From SZAS-103 sp038226665 (GTDB lineage Bacteria; Pseudomonadota; Gammaproteobacteria; Xanthomonadales; Xanthomonadaceae), in the NCBI GenBank assembly GCA_038226665.1, contig JBBRQI010000002.1:124001-188000 (forward strand): 64,000 bases of DNA, given 5' to 3'. This document shows, piece after piece, positions 1 through 8,837 of the stretch (position 1 is the first letter of the stretch; each line of letters starts with the position of its first letter). The notes beneath the pieces were generated by a model, which saw only the letters and a program-made list of their open reading frames with translations, was not told the origin of the DNA and did not search any database. Both the position numbers and the translations under genes were made by a program.

Positions 1-707
1 TTCCAATGTTCCTCCCAGCGGCGCACGAAGCGCCCAGCTGCATTCGTGCGACCGCCGAGCAGTTTCTTGCCGCCCTCGCGCATCGCATTCATCGTGCGGC
101 TGCTCATCATCCGGCCGAGCATCTTGGTGAGCCCGCCGACGTTCTCGGAGATCGACATGCGGTTGTCGTTGAGGATCACCAGCATGTCCGGACTCGGGTC
201 CATACCGCCGGCGTGGTTGAGCGCCTCGTAGGCCATGCCTGCGGTCATCGCGCCGTCGCCGATCACTGCGACCACGCGGCGCGGATCGCCTTGGCGCCGC
301 AGCGCGATCGCCATGCCGAGCGCTGCCGAGATCGAGGTTGAGGAATGGCCAACGCCGAAGGTGTCGTATTCGGATTCGTCGCGGCGCGGAAACGGCGCGA
401 GTCCGTCTTTCTGCTTCACGGTGCCGATGCGGTCGCGACGGCCGCTGAGGATCTTGTGCGGATAACATTGGTGGCCGACATCCCAGACCAGGCGGTCGGT
501 CGGCGTGTCGTACAGGTAATGCAGCGCAAGCGTCAGTTCGATCACGCCCAGGCCCGCACCGAAATGGCCGCCCGATGCGGCGACGGATTCGATCAAATAC
601 GCACGCAGCTCCTCGGCGATCGTCGGCAGTTCGTCTTCGGGGAACTGGCGCAGGTCGGCGGGAACATCAATGCGGGAGAGGTGCGGATAGCGCAGGGCGT
701 CGATCAT
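1..707 (-). CDS. dxs: 1-deoxy-D-xylulose-5-phosphate synthase, N-terminal part (cut by window edge)
   Basis: Condenses pyruvate and glyceraldehyde 3-phosphate to DXP, the thiamine-diphosphate-dependent first step of the MEP isoprenoid pathway, in the cytosol. The reverse strand reads MIDALRYPHLSRI and then family landmarks: SGGHFGAGLGVIELT, DVGHQCYPHKILSGRR, FGVGHSSTSISAALGMA and the ThDP/Mg motif GDGAMTAGMAYEALNHAG followed by NDNRMSISENVGG. Only about 235 residues are in the window; the C-terminal two thirds lies to the left. The start at 707 is the only ATG in frame before the conserved region; an ATG 10 nt upstream is out of frame. The identification is secure. Confidence 0.96.
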   Translation of the reverse strand, partial: MIDALRYPHLSRIDVPADLRQFPEDELPTIAEELRAYLIESVAASGGHFGAGLGVIELTLALHYLYDTPTDRLVWDVGHQCYPHKILSGRRDRIGTVKQKDGLAPFPRRDESEYDTFGVGHSSTSISAALGMAIALRRQGDPRRVVAVIGDGAMTAGMAYEALNHAGGMDPSPDMLVILNDNRMSISENVGGLTKMLGRMMSSRTMNAMREGGKKLLGGRTNAAGRFVRRWEEHW

Positions 708-858
708 GGGTCGCCATTGTCGCCCTCAGGGCTGGCAGGGGCAAGGAAGCTGTCCGGTAGTGGTCTGAACAAGTTTGCCTTGGACTCGTTGATCCGCGAG
801 CAGGCATGCAATGGCTTGCGGAAGCTCGGAACAAGTCCATGATTTGCCGTGCGCGGAA

Positions 859-2016
859 TCAACCGTTGCGCGGGGTGCGGAAACGACTGAACAGACCGCC
901 AGCTTTTGCGCCGGGGTCCGGCGTTGCTGGCGGGGTATTGACGAGTTCGGCGAATCCCGAATCCAGGCTCGCGTTGATGAAGTCGTTGACGTCGGCGAGT
1001 GCGACGTCGCTCTTCGCGGCGATCTCGGCGGGCGTTCCCGGCAGTTGCATCATCGCGGTCGCAATGCGCATGTGCTTGGGGAATTCACGCTCGGTCTTTG
1101 GCCATTTGCTCAGGCGGAACTTGTCGCTCGGATCGTATCCCGGCGCGAGCTCGCCCCTGCCTTGCACCAGCGAATGCAGCCAGCGCAGCCGCGACAACGG
1201 ATGGGCCGTGCTCGCGGTCGACAGATGCGTGTTCAGGTCGGCACCACTGAGCGCCTGCCAGCGGTCGGCTTTCATTGTCCCGAGTTCGAAATAGGGGATA
1301 TAGGGTTTGAGCGACTGTCCGCCGATGTAGGTATCGGTTCGCGGGTCGATGATCAGCGGAGGTGCACCGTCGAGTTCGAGACGCGATGGGCTCGACAATC
1401 CGCCGGCTTGCAGGTAATCCCAAAGGACAGGGTCGCGCGCGCGCGCTGGCGCATGCACCTGTCGCGGCGGCGGAGGTGATGGCGTTGCTTGCACGATCGC
1501 GACTGGTTCGATCGGCGCGAGCGCCGGTGGCTGCTCGTATCGAACGGGCGGTACCTGTTGTTCCTGGACATCGACCTGTTGGGGCTTCTCTTTCACATCC
1601 ATGTGCGGCGGCCGCTCTTGCGCATCCTGCGCCCGCGGCACTTGCACATCCATGTGCGGCGCTTGCGCTGCCGGATCGCGTGTCGGCATTGCGGCTGGCG
1701 CGCTTGCAGAAACGGGCTTGCGATTCACTTCCGAGAGTGCGGTGACCAACGATTCGACCGTTACCGGGCGCAGCAACACGTGCTCGGCTTCCGATTCGGT
1801 ACGGGTGGTGATCGCAATCACGTACTTGCTGCCGTTGTGCACCTTGAGCCACGTCATGTGGCCGTAGATGGATTCCAAGTCGACGATGAGAACCTGCGCC
1901 TGCGCTTCCGGCACGAGCGCCCATTGCCCGCCAAGCCATTCGTTCGCATCCGAAAACATCGCCTTGAGCCTGGCTTCCTCGGCACGATCCATACCGGTGA
2001 AACAAAGTGTCGACAT
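859..2016 (-). CDS. Uncharacterised protein with Pro/Ala/Gln-rich middle
   Basis: A 385-residue protein that I do not recognise. The N-terminal 90 residues (MSTLCFTGMDRAEEARL, then VLIVDLESIYGHMTWL and YVIAITTR) alternate hydrophobic strands and helices in a way that recalls a receiver-like fold, but no complete phosphoacceptor set is evident. A low-complexity stretch rich in Pro, Ala, Gln and Val follows, with repeated HMDVQ/HMDVKE elements. The C-terminal 170 residues look folded and end in a helix-rich segment (TPAEIAAKSDVALADVNDFI) that could be a winged-helix-like module. The start at 2016 was chosen over 2043 because AAGGGGAAT lies nine bases upstream. Possibly a regulator; the function is unknown. 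Confidence 0.75.
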   Translation of the reverse strand: MSTLCFTGMDRAEEARLKAMFSDANEWLGGQWALVPEAQAQVLIVDLESIYGHMTWLKVHNGSKYVIAITTRTESEAEHVLLRPVTVESLVTALSEVNRKPVSASAPAAMPTRDPAAQAPHMDVQVPRAQDAQERPPHMDVKEKPQQVDVQEQQVPPVRYEQPPALAPIEPVAIVQATPSPPPPRQVHAPARARDPVLWDYLQAGGLSSPSRLELDGAPPLIIDPRTDTYIGGQSLKPYIPYFELGTMKADRWQALSGADLNTHLSTASTAHPLSRLRWLHSLVQGRGELAPGYDPSDKFRLSKWPKTEREFPKHMRIATAMMQLPGTPAEIAAKSDVALADVNDFINASLDSGFAELVNTPPATPDPGAKAGGLFSRFRTPRNG

Positions 2017-2104
2017 GGCCGTATTCCCCTTGCGACGGCGCAACCGTCATCCATTGCAGTGTTGTCGAAGCGGCGGTATCCGTCAACGCGCGGGTCTGGC
2101 CTCG

Positions 2105-2839
2105 CTACGCGGCGCGCGGATTGTGTTTCGGAAGATGGCTTCTCAGGAAATTCATCTGGTCGGCGAGGATATGCCGGTTCGACAGGATCAGGTGCTCGAC
2201 CCAGCTAGGCCGGTAAGGCACAGCGAGCAGCGGCATGCCGGCCTGTTGCGGCGTGCGGCCACCCTTGCGCGAATTGCAGTGGAAGCACGCGCAGACGACG
2301 TTCTCCCAGATGTCGCGACCGCCGCGCGAGAGCGGCACGACATGGTCGCGGGTCAGGTGATGGCGGCTGTATTCATCGCCGCAATACAGGCAGAGGTAGG
2401 CATCGCGCGCGAACAGCGCGGTGTTGGTCAGCGCAGGCGAGGGCACCAGTGCATGGCCGCGCGCATGCCCGCGCGCCGCGACGATCGGGTGCAGGTCGAG
2501 TACGCTTTGCGCGCCAAGCAGGCGGTTGTAGCCGCCGTGCACGGTGAGACAAGGCTCGCCGAGCGTCCACACAACGGCCTCGCGTACATACAGGCAGGCT
2601 GCGTCCTGCCAACTGATCCAGTCGAGGATGCGGCCGTGCGCATCCAGCGAGAGCACACGCGGTCGCGCCCCATCATTTGCTCGACAAGTCTCGACGGAAC
2701 TGTTTGCGTGAATGCCGGCGAGAACAGCGATGTCGGCGAGAGCCGCGATGTCCGCAAGAGCCGCGACGCCGCCAGGCGATGTCGAGCTGGCGTGCGCCCG
2801 GTGACGGACGAGGCGGCGATGCGCTGTATCAGGCTCCAT
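2105..2839 (-). CDS. HNH endonuclease family protein
   Basis: Putative HNH nuclease of about 244 residues. The C-terminal half contains CLYCG, HHLTRDHVVPLSRGG and ENVVCACFHCNSRKGGRTP. This gives the two CxxC zinc pairs and the DH...N...H core of the HNH_5-type ββα-metal fold. The closing segment AVPYRPSWVEHLILSNRHIL is characteristic of a conserved xanthomonad protein of about 200 residues, whose cellular role is not established. The first 50 residues contain a degenerate ALADIA repeat (18-bp DNA repeat near 2715-2765) and are unlikely to be part of the fold. The true start may therefore be further inside than the ATG at 2839. Confidence 0.85.
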   Translation of the reverse strand: MEPDTAHRRLVRHRAHASSTSPGGVAALADIAALADIAVLAGIHANSSVETCRANDGARPRVLSLDAHGRILDWISWQDAACLYVREAVVWTLGEPCLTVHGGYNRLLGAQSVLDLHPIVAARGHARGHALVPSPALTNTALFARDAYLCLYCGDEYSRHHLTRDHVVPLSRGGRDIWENVVCACFHCNSRKGGRTPQQAGMPLLAVPYRPSWVEHLILSNRHILADQMNFLRSHLPKHNPRAA

Positions 2840-2904
2840 GGGACTTCAGCATATACACCAATGACGGCAATTTGAGTAGGCAGGCCCTGGCTGGCGGCCG
2901 CCGG

Positions 2905-4695
2905 TCAGCTGTCGAACAAGGCCGCGTCGAGCGCGAGCAATGGCGATGCACCGGAACGGATCGCAGCGGCGTGCGCGAGAGTACGCGGCAGGATGCGCGC
3001 GAAATAGAAGCGTGCGGTCTCACGCTTGGCGGTCTTGAAGTCGTTCGATTGCGCGCCGGTATTGGCTGCGGCAACCGCTTTGGCCCACCAATACGCGAGC
3101 GCGACGTAACCCGAGTAGAACAGGTAGTCCACCGATGCCGCGCCGACCTCGTCGGCATTCGCCATCGCCTTCCTGCCGACTTCCATCGTCAGCGCCTGCC
3201 ATTCCTGCGCGATCAAAGCGAGCGGAGCGACGAATTCGGCGACTTCCGCATTGCCGGATTGTTCGGCGCAAAATGCCTGGATCATGCCGAGGAATTGCTG
3301 CAGCCCCGCGCCCTGCAACTGCATGATCTTGCGGCCGAGCAGGTCGAGTGCCTGGATGCCTGTGGTGCCTTCGTACAGGGTCGTGATGCGCGCGTCGCGC
3401 GCGAGCTGTTCCATGCCGTGCTCGGCGATGTAGCCGTGGCCGCCGAAACATTGCAGCGCGTGGTAAGTGCATTCCACACCCCATTCGGTGAGGCAGGCCT
3501 TGACGATGGGCGTGAGGAAGCCGAGCAATTCGTCGGCGCGTTTTTTTTCTTCCGCATCGTCGGTGTGCTCAAGCACGTCCACCAATGTTGCGGCGTGGTA
3601 ACTCAGCAGGCGACCGCCTTCGATCAGCGACTTGCAGGTCAGCAACATCCGCCGCACATCGGGATGCACGATGATCGGATCGGCGGGTTTGTCGGGGAAT
3701 TTCGGACCGGATAGTGAGCGCATCTGCAGGCGGTCGCGCGCGTACGCGAGTGCGTTCTGGTACGCGCGATCTGCAAGCCCCAGGCCCTGGATGCCGACCG
3801 CGAGACGAGCGGTATTCATCATGGTGAACATCGCCATCAGGCCTTTGTTCGGTTGCCCGATCAGCCAGCCCTGCGCGCCGTCGAAATGCATCACGCAAGT
3901 GGCCGAGCCGTGGATGCCCATCTTGTGTTCGATGCTGCCGCAGCGCACCGCATTGCGCGCGCCCATCGCGCCATCGCGGCCGACCTTGTACTTCGGCACG
4001 ATGAACAGCGAAATCCCTTTGGTGCCCGCAGGCGCATCCGGCAGTCGCGCGAGCACGAGGTGCACGATGTTTTCGGTGAGATCGTGTTCGCCAGCGGTGA
4101 TGAAGATCTTGGTGCCGCTGATTGCGTAACTGCCATCTTCATTCGGAACCGCGCGGGTTTTCAGCAAGCCGAGGTCGGTGCCGCAATGCGATTCGGTCAG
4201 GCACATCGTGCCGGTCCAGCGACCTTCGACGATGGGCTTGAGGAAGGCTTCCTGCTGCCACGCATCGCCGTGGTGCTTGAGCGCTTCGGTCGCGCCGTGC
4301 GAGAGCAGCGGATAGTTGCCCCAAGCCAGGTTCGCCGCGTCGATCATTTCCTTGAGCGCGACGCCGAACGATTCCGGCAAGCCTTGTCCGCCGAATTGTT
4401 CCGGAGCGACCAATCCATTCCAGCCGCCTTCGACGAATTGTTCATAGGCATGCACGAAACCCGGCGGCGACGTTACCGCGCCGGTTTCCTTGTCGTGCGT
4501 ACAGCCGGCTTCATCGCCGATCGCGTTGAGCGGCGTGAGCACGGTTTCGGTGAACTTCGCAGCCTCGTCGAGCACCGCGTCCAGCAGGTCGCGTTGCGCG
4601 CTGGCGAAACCGAGCCGCGCATACAGAGCTTCAGCGCCGATCACATCGAACAATGCGAAACGGATGTCGCGCAGTGGAGCTTTGTAGCTATTCAT
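2905..4695 (-). CDS. Acyl-CoA dehydrogenase, long DmdC-like form
   Basis: FAD-dependent α,β-dehydrogenation of an acyl-CoA, feeding β-oxidation. At 596 residues it belongs to the long acyl-CoA dehydrogenase group, which has an extra N-terminal cap (residues 1-60) and a C-terminal extension, as in 3-methylmercaptopropionyl-CoA dehydrogenase DmdC. Visible motifs are MCLTESHCGTDLGLLKT (flavin/substrate domain), KIFITAGEHDLTENI, FGGHGYIAEHGMEQLARDARI and YEGTTGIQALDLLGRK; the glutamate of YEGTTGIQ (about residue 442) is the expected catalytic base. It stands alone without β-oxidation partners, so the substrate cannot be told. Xanthomonads usually annotate such genes simply as fadE-like. Confidence 0.93.
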   Translation of the reverse strand: MNSYKAPLRDIRFALFDVIGAEALYARLGFASAQRDLLDAVLDEAAKFTETVLTPLNAIGDEAGCTHDKETGAVTSPPGFVHAYEQFVEGGWNGLVAPEQFGGQGLPESFGVALKEMIDAANLAWGNYPLLSHGATEALKHHGDAWQQEAFLKPIVEGRWTGTMCLTESHCGTDLGLLKTRAVPNEDGSYAISGTKIFITAGEHDLTENIVHLVLARLPDAPAGTKGISLFIVPKYKVGRDGAMGARNAVRCGSIEHKMGIHGSATCVMHFDGAQGWLIGQPNKGLMAMFTMMNTARLAVGIQGLGLADRAYQNALAYARDRLQMRSLSGPKFPDKPADPIIVHPDVRRMLLTCKSLIEGGRLLSYHAATLVDVLEHTDDAEEKKRADELLGFLTPIVKACLTEWGVECTYHALQCFGGHGYIAEHGMEQLARDARITTLYEGTTGIQALDLLGRKIMQLQGAGLQQFLGMIQAFCAEQSGNAEVAEFVAPLALIAQEWQALTMEVGRKAMANADEVGAASVDYLFYSGYVALAYWWAKAVAAANTGAQSNDFKTAKRETARFYFARILPRTLAHAAAIRSGASPLLALDAALFDS

Positions 4696-4755
4696 GCATG
4701 ACTCCGAATCAGGTAATGGACTGCGTAAGGCGCAGATGGAACGCGATCGAATGGG

Positions 4756-5217
4756 TCAGCGCAGCACGCCGTTGAGTCCGGGAACCGGGCTCAAAACGCT
4801 TTCGAATGTGTACGGATAGTCGCCCTTGGGATCCGATGTGGTGATCCTCCCGGCGAGCTTGTAGCGGATATTGCCGGTGTGCAACGCCGCGAGAGCCTGC
4901 GCCGCAGCCGGTGATGGCTTGAGGCCGACTTCGACGATATCGGCGGACTCCGGACCGATCCGGATCGCTGGCGCTGCACTGAGGCTGCCGCCCGCAGTAC
5001 CGGCGAGTTCGATCTTCGCATCGACTGTGGCGAACGTCGTCGAGACATTGCTGTAGTTCTGCAGCCGCAACTGCAATTTCCAGCTACCGTCGGCCTGCAC
5101 CGTGACCTGCTGAATGCTGGCGCGCGGCGGAAAGATGTTTCTGACCGGACTACTGGAACAGCCGACAAGCACGAGCAGCAGGATTGCAAAGGCCCGGTTA
5201 CGTCGAACTGCGCACAT
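4756..5217 (-). CDS. Lipoprotein, LEA type 2-like
   Basis: A 153-residue predicted lipoprotein. MCAVRRNRAF is followed by a short hydrophobic stretch and the lipobox LVGC, giving Cys20 as the lipidated residue. The mature part begins with a Ser-rich linker and forms β-rich sequence (VQADGSWKLQLRLQNYSNVSTTFATVDAKIEL) that resembles the LEA-2/WHy fold found in small bacterial envelope lipoproteins; that family call is tentative. An ATG nine bases upstream (5226) is an alternative start. It follows the acyl-CoA dehydrogenase convergently only in position; no operon link is implied. Confidence 0.8.
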   Translation of the reverse strand: MCAVRRNRAFAILLLVLVGCSSSPVRNIFPPRASIQQVTVQADGSWKLQLRLQNYSNVSTTFATVDAKIELAGTAGGSLSAAPAIRIGPESADIVEVGLKPSPAAAQALAALHTGNIRYKLAGRITTSDPKGDYPYTFESVLSPVPGLNGVLR

Positions 5218-5509
5218 GATTGGCATCCGGATGCGTATGGTGCAGAAAGGATAACAGGCGCGCGCGGGTGATCCTGTGCGGTGTCTGTGACGGCATGCCC
5301 TGTACGGAATGTCCGGATAGAACAACGGCTCGCGTTGGAATCTTCATCAGTTCCGGGAGTTCCGTGACGAAGGTCGCACTTCGCTGGTATGTCTGGTGGT
5401 AGTTTCGGGCAGTATTTGGGGAGAGGAACGGCGCGTCGCCGGCGAAATCCGGCGACCGCCGTGATATGTCGTAGTCCACCCAGTCGGCTTGCACGTCGCG
5501 GAGATCGTC

Positions 5510-7156
5510 ATGAATCGCACGAACCCTTCCACTCCCGGGCGCGTTTCGGGGATGCGCCTGCTGTGCGTATCGATCATCTTCGGCTTCGGCTGCAACGTCG
5601 TGATGGGGCAGACCGTTGGTTCGAACGAGGGCGGCACAGTGCCGCATCCGCTGCCCGAATTTCCCGCGAACAACTGGTGGAATACCGACATCAGCAAGGC
5701 GCCCCTCGATCCGAAGTCGACGAACTACATCAGTTTCATCGGCAGCACGCGCAGCCTGCACCCGGATTTTGGCGGCAATGCGAGTGCGAACTACGGCCCA
5801 AACGCGACGTATGGTTTTCCGTACATCGTTGTTGATGGAGTTGCAGGCATCGGCAAGAGCCCGCCCCCGCTGCAGGCCGTGCAGTTCGGCTATTCCAATG
5901 AGAGCGACGGCGTCGACCACACGACCGACACCGCTTTCCCGTTCTATCCGATTCCGCCTGAAGCAACCACCACGCCGAAGTGGATCGAATGCGGCGATCC
6001 TGGCAACGTGGACGACCGCAACAATTGCGATCGCCACATGCTGATCATCGATCGCGACCACAAGTACCTCTACGAACTCTGGAATGTTTGGTACGACAGC
6101 GCGCACGCGCAGTGGAACGCTGGCTCGGGCGCGTTCTTCGACATGACCAAGAACGCGCGGCGGCCGAATGGCTGGACTTCGTCAGATGCTGCGGGGCTGG
6201 CGGTGTTTCCCGGATTGGTGCGCTACGACGAGGTTTACAACGCCTACGGCACCAGCGTGCCTTCGATCAAGCACGCATTCCGCGTGACCGTCCGCTCGAG
6301 CAATGGTTACGTCTATCCGGCCTCGCACCAGGCTGGTTCCACCGCCGGGGCGCTGCCGATGGGTGCGCGCCTGCGGCTGAAAGCGAGCACGGATATTTCC
6401 GGCTACCCGGCGGAAATGCAGAAGATCTTCCGGGCGATGAAAACGTACGGCTTGGTCGTCGCCGATAACGGCTCTGACATGTACGTCAGCGGCACCTACG
6501 ACATCAACTGGAACAACGACGTGCTCAACCCCGCCTTCGGTGGACTCAAGGCGAGCGATTTCCAGGTGGTCCAGCTCGGCTGGAAGCCGCCGCTGAGCAA
6601 CCTTGCGGCGACACCGAATCCGGTCGTGGGCGGCTTCAGCACGACCGGAACGGCGACCTTGACGGCCGCAGCGCCCGCGCCCGGCGCCGTGGTTGCGTTG
6701 ACCGTGTCGGGTCAGTTGACGGTGCCCGCGAGCGTCACCGTGCCTGCCGGCGCGACCACCGCGACGTTCAGCATCGGAACCAGTGCCGGCACCAGGCTAA
6801 CGAATCCGGTCGTGACGGCCACCTATTCGGGCAGCGTGCAACGCGTGACCGTGCAGGTCGAGCCACCGCCCGTGCTGCACGCGATGGCCGTGAACCCGAA
6901 TTCGATTGCCAGCGCCGGAACCGCGACGGGAAGCGTCACCTTGTCCGAAAGTGCACCGGCCGGCGGCATTGCAGTCGCGCTCGCGAGCACGAACACGGCC
7001 GTGGCAACGGTTCCGGCGAACATCATCGTGCCGTCCGGCTCGGCAACGGCATCCTTCAACGTGACCGGCAAGACCGTGGCGGCCAAGACGACCATCACGA
7101 TTTCCGCGACCTATTCCGGTATCACGAAGACCGCGGCGTTGACCGTCAATCCTTGA
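5510..7156 (+). CDS. Secreted protein with unknown N-terminal domain and Ig-like repeats
   Basis: A 548-residue exported protein. MNRTNPSTPGRVSGMRLL starts a signal peptide ending near GQTVG. Residues about 45-360 form one domain with HMLIIDRDHKYLYELWNVW, FFDMTKNARRPNGWTSSDAAG, HAFRVTVRSSNGYVYPASH and a run of Asp/Asn/Trp-rich segments. I do not recognise it, though the HxMLIIDxD style suggests an enzyme or carbohydrate-binding β-fold. Residues about 370-548 are two Ig-like β-sandwich repeats (LSNLAATPNPVVGG... and LHAMAVNPNSIASAG...) of the kind used as spacers in surface proteins. GGAG seven bases before the ATG supports this start over the upstream one at 5489. Confidence 0.85.
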   Translation: MNRTNPSTPGRVSGMRLLCVSIIFGFGCNVVMGQTVGSNEGGTVPHPLPEFPANNWWNTDISKAPLDPKSTNYISFIGSTRSLHPDFGGNASANYGPNATYGFPYIVVDGVAGIGKSPPPLQAVQFGYSNESDGVDHTTDTAFPFYPIPPEATTTPKWIECGDPGNVDDRNNCDRHMLIIDRDHKYLYELWNVWYDSAHAQWNAGSGAFFDMTKNARRPNGWTSSDAAGLAVFPGLVRYDEVYNAYGTSVPSIKHAFRVTVRSSNGYVYPASHQAGSTAGALPMGARLRLKASTDISGYPAEMQKIFRAMKTYGLVVADNGSDMYVSGTYDINWNNDVLNPAFGGLKASDFQVVQLGWKPPLSNLAATPNPVVGGFSTTGTATLTAAAPAPGAVVALTVSGQLTVPASVTVPAGATTATFSIGTSAGTRLTNPVVTATYSGSVQRVTVQVEPPPVLHAMAVNPNSIASAGTATGSVTLSESAPAGGIAVALASTNTAVATVPANIIVPSGSATASFNVTGKTVAAKTTITISATYSGITKTAALTVNP

Positions 7157-7286
7157 CCGTCGTTGCGTGATCGACGACGCGGTGCGTGTACGCTACAGCT
7201 CCTCACGAGCGCCGCATTTTCCACCGCTCTATCCTGACAGCGGCTTGCCGGAACAGGATGTGTCGGACAAAATCGATGGGATACCC

Positions 7287-7532
7287 ATGGCCAAGACCCG
7301 CATCGCACTTGACAGCATGCTCGACGAACTCGAGCGCGACCTGCAGATGCTCACGCTGAATTCCGCCGACAGCGACGATGTCCTTGGCGCGTTTGCCGGA
7401 CAGGCAGACACGATCGAAGCCAGCGCAGGTGCAGAGGACCTGGCGCATGTGCAGGAAAGGATCAAATCCATCCTTGCATCGCACGGCATCATCGCGTCCG
7501 AAAACGATGCCGCATGCAACACTGGTGGGTGA
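7287..7532 (+). CDS. Small uncharacterised acidic protein
   Basis: An 81-residue, mostly helical acidic protein (MAKTRIALDSMLDELERDLQ..., then EDLAHVQERIKSILASHGI). There is no signal peptide and no recognised domain. Leu/Ile spacing suggests a short coiled coil. The start at 7287 is preferred because GATGGG sits just upstream and the preceding codons back to 7167 look non-coding. It lies between the secreted protein and the convergent cyclase-like gene. A role cannot be assigned. Confidence 0.6.
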   Translation: MAKTRIALDSMLDELERDLQMLTLNSADSDDVLGAFAGQADTIEASAGAEDLAHVQERIKSILASHGIIASENDAACNTGG

Positions 7533-7644
7533 TGCGGATCCGGCTCGCAGCGTTCGACGGCTGCACCCCTAAAAACCAACACCGACACTGGAGCAGATCC
7601 GTCCGCAAATCCTCGCCCGGAGGATGTTTTTGTTTGCGACGTCT

Positions 7645-8277
7645 TCAGCGCGTCAGTTCGTAATAAACCAGCGCCAGTCCGGAAATGCTCACTTCCTGCC
7701 GGGTCGTGTCGGCGCGCTCTCCAAGCTGCGCATGCGCATGTTCGGTGAACAAGATCGCGTTGCGCGACGCGATGTCCTCGCTGAGTTTGCACGACAGGTT
7801 GACCTCATCGCCAAACAGGTCCTGATTCTCGATGTTGAGGATGCGGCCGTAGCCGATGCCGATCGATGCGTACAAATGCCTGTCTTCGGGCAGGACGAAG
7901 TTCACCATCTCCAGCCGATGGATGATGTCCAGCGCGGCCGCGAGCGCGGCCTGTACGGTGTCAAACAGGCAGAACAGGTTGTCCGCCTCGGTCTTGATCA
8001 ATCTGCCGCCGTGCGTCTTGATCGACGGGCAGGTCATGCGGTGCATTTGGTGGATCATCAGCAGGAACGAGACGATGCCGTGAGTGCGCGTGGTCCGGGT
8101 GAAGCCGGTCATGTCGAGGATCAGGGTCGCCTGGTCCTGGCCGAAACGCGACTCGACTTCCGCAGCGATTTCGATGTGTTTTTCGGGGTGTTCGATCATC
8201 GAGTCCAGCAATGCGTCCAGCGCCTTGCGCGAGTTCGTCGGCGGGTTACCTGCGTCGATGGCGTTCGGTTCGGACAT
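7645..8277 (-). CDS. Class III adenylate/guanylate cyclase-like protein
   Basis: A 210-residue single-domain protein of the class III nucleotide cyclase fold. The first metal aspartate is in LILDMTGFT, the purine lysine and second metal aspartate in IKTEADNLFCLF, and the transition-state region is FGDEVNLSCKLSEDIA. In active cyclases this last motif is normally V-N-x3-R; here the Asn is kept but Lys replaces Arg. Activity may therefore be reduced or the protein may have another role. No sensor, HAMP or membrane segment is attached. The start at MSEPNAIDAG avoids 29 low-complexity upstream codons that would run toward the neighbouring sufE. Confidence 0.85.
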   Translation of the reverse strand: MSEPNAIDAGNPPTNSRKALDALLDSMIEHPEKHIEIAAEVESRFGQDQATLILDMTGFTRTTRTHGIVSFLLMIHQMHRMTCPSIKTHGGRLIKTEADNLFCLFDTVQAALAAALDIIHRLEMVNFVLPEDRHLYASIGIGYGRILNIENQDLFGDEVNLSCKLSEDIASRNAILFTEHAHAQLGERADTTRQEVSISGLALVYYELTR

Positions 8278-8335
8278 GATGCTGCGAGTGTAGGCCAAAC
8301 GGTGCTGTGGCTGTGCAAATTGTCTTGGATGCCGA

Positions 8336-8782
8336 TCAGGCGCGTGCATGTGCCTCGCTCGCATTCTCGCGGATGAATTGCAGCAGTGCGACCAATCCGT
8401 TGCTGCGCGTCGGCGACAGATGTTTCGCGAGACCGATGGCGTTGATGTAATCGGGCTCGGTCGCGAGGATTTCCTGCGCGCTGCGCCCGGAATACACGCG
8501 CAACGCGAGGAAGATCAGGCCCGACACGATCGCCGAGTCGCTGATCGCGCGGAAATCGAGCCGCCGCGCATCGCCATCGGCGACGATCCAGACCATCGAC
8601 TGGCAGCCGAGCAGGCGGTTCTGTTCGGTTTTCAATTCGTCGGGAAACGGCGGCAGCTTGCGGCCGAGATCGATCAGGTATTGATAGCGCTCGGACCAGT
8701 CGGAGAAGTAGCCGAATTCTTCCGCGATGGCGGCTTGCGCGGCGGCCGTGGAGGGCTCGAGCGGAAAAACAGTCACGCGCAT
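8336..8782 (-). CDS. sufE: Cysteine desulfuration protein SufE
   Basis: Accepts persulfide sulfur from a cysteine desulfurase for Fe-S cluster assembly. The 148-residue product shows the SufE pattern: FGYFSDWSERYQYLIDLGRKLPPFP, then NRLLGCQSMVWIVA with the sulfur-accepting cysteine in GCQS, and FLALRVYSGRSAQEIL. Length is normal for the family (about 140). An alternative GTG start six bases downstream (8776) is better spaced from the AGGA element. No suf operon genes are adjacent. It sits between the cyclase-like gene and cysS on the same strand. Confidence 0.95.
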   Translation of the reverse strand: MRVTVFPLEPSTAAAQAAIAEEFGYFSDWSERYQYLIDLGRKLPPFPDELKTEQNRLLGCQSMVWIVADGDARRLDFRAISDSAIVSGLIFLALRVYSGRSAQEILATEPDYINAIGLAKHLSPTRSNGLVALLQFIRENASEAHARA

Positions 8783-8837
8783 TTCCTGGACCGGGCGAAC
8801 AAGGATGTCCGGCGTTCGAAAATGTGGCAGATGCCTT

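Noticed and set aside
5198..6106. 302-codon minus-strand ORF
   Set aside because: Complement of the secreted Ig-repeat gene, which has a signal peptide and good start; this ORF has no recognisable protein.
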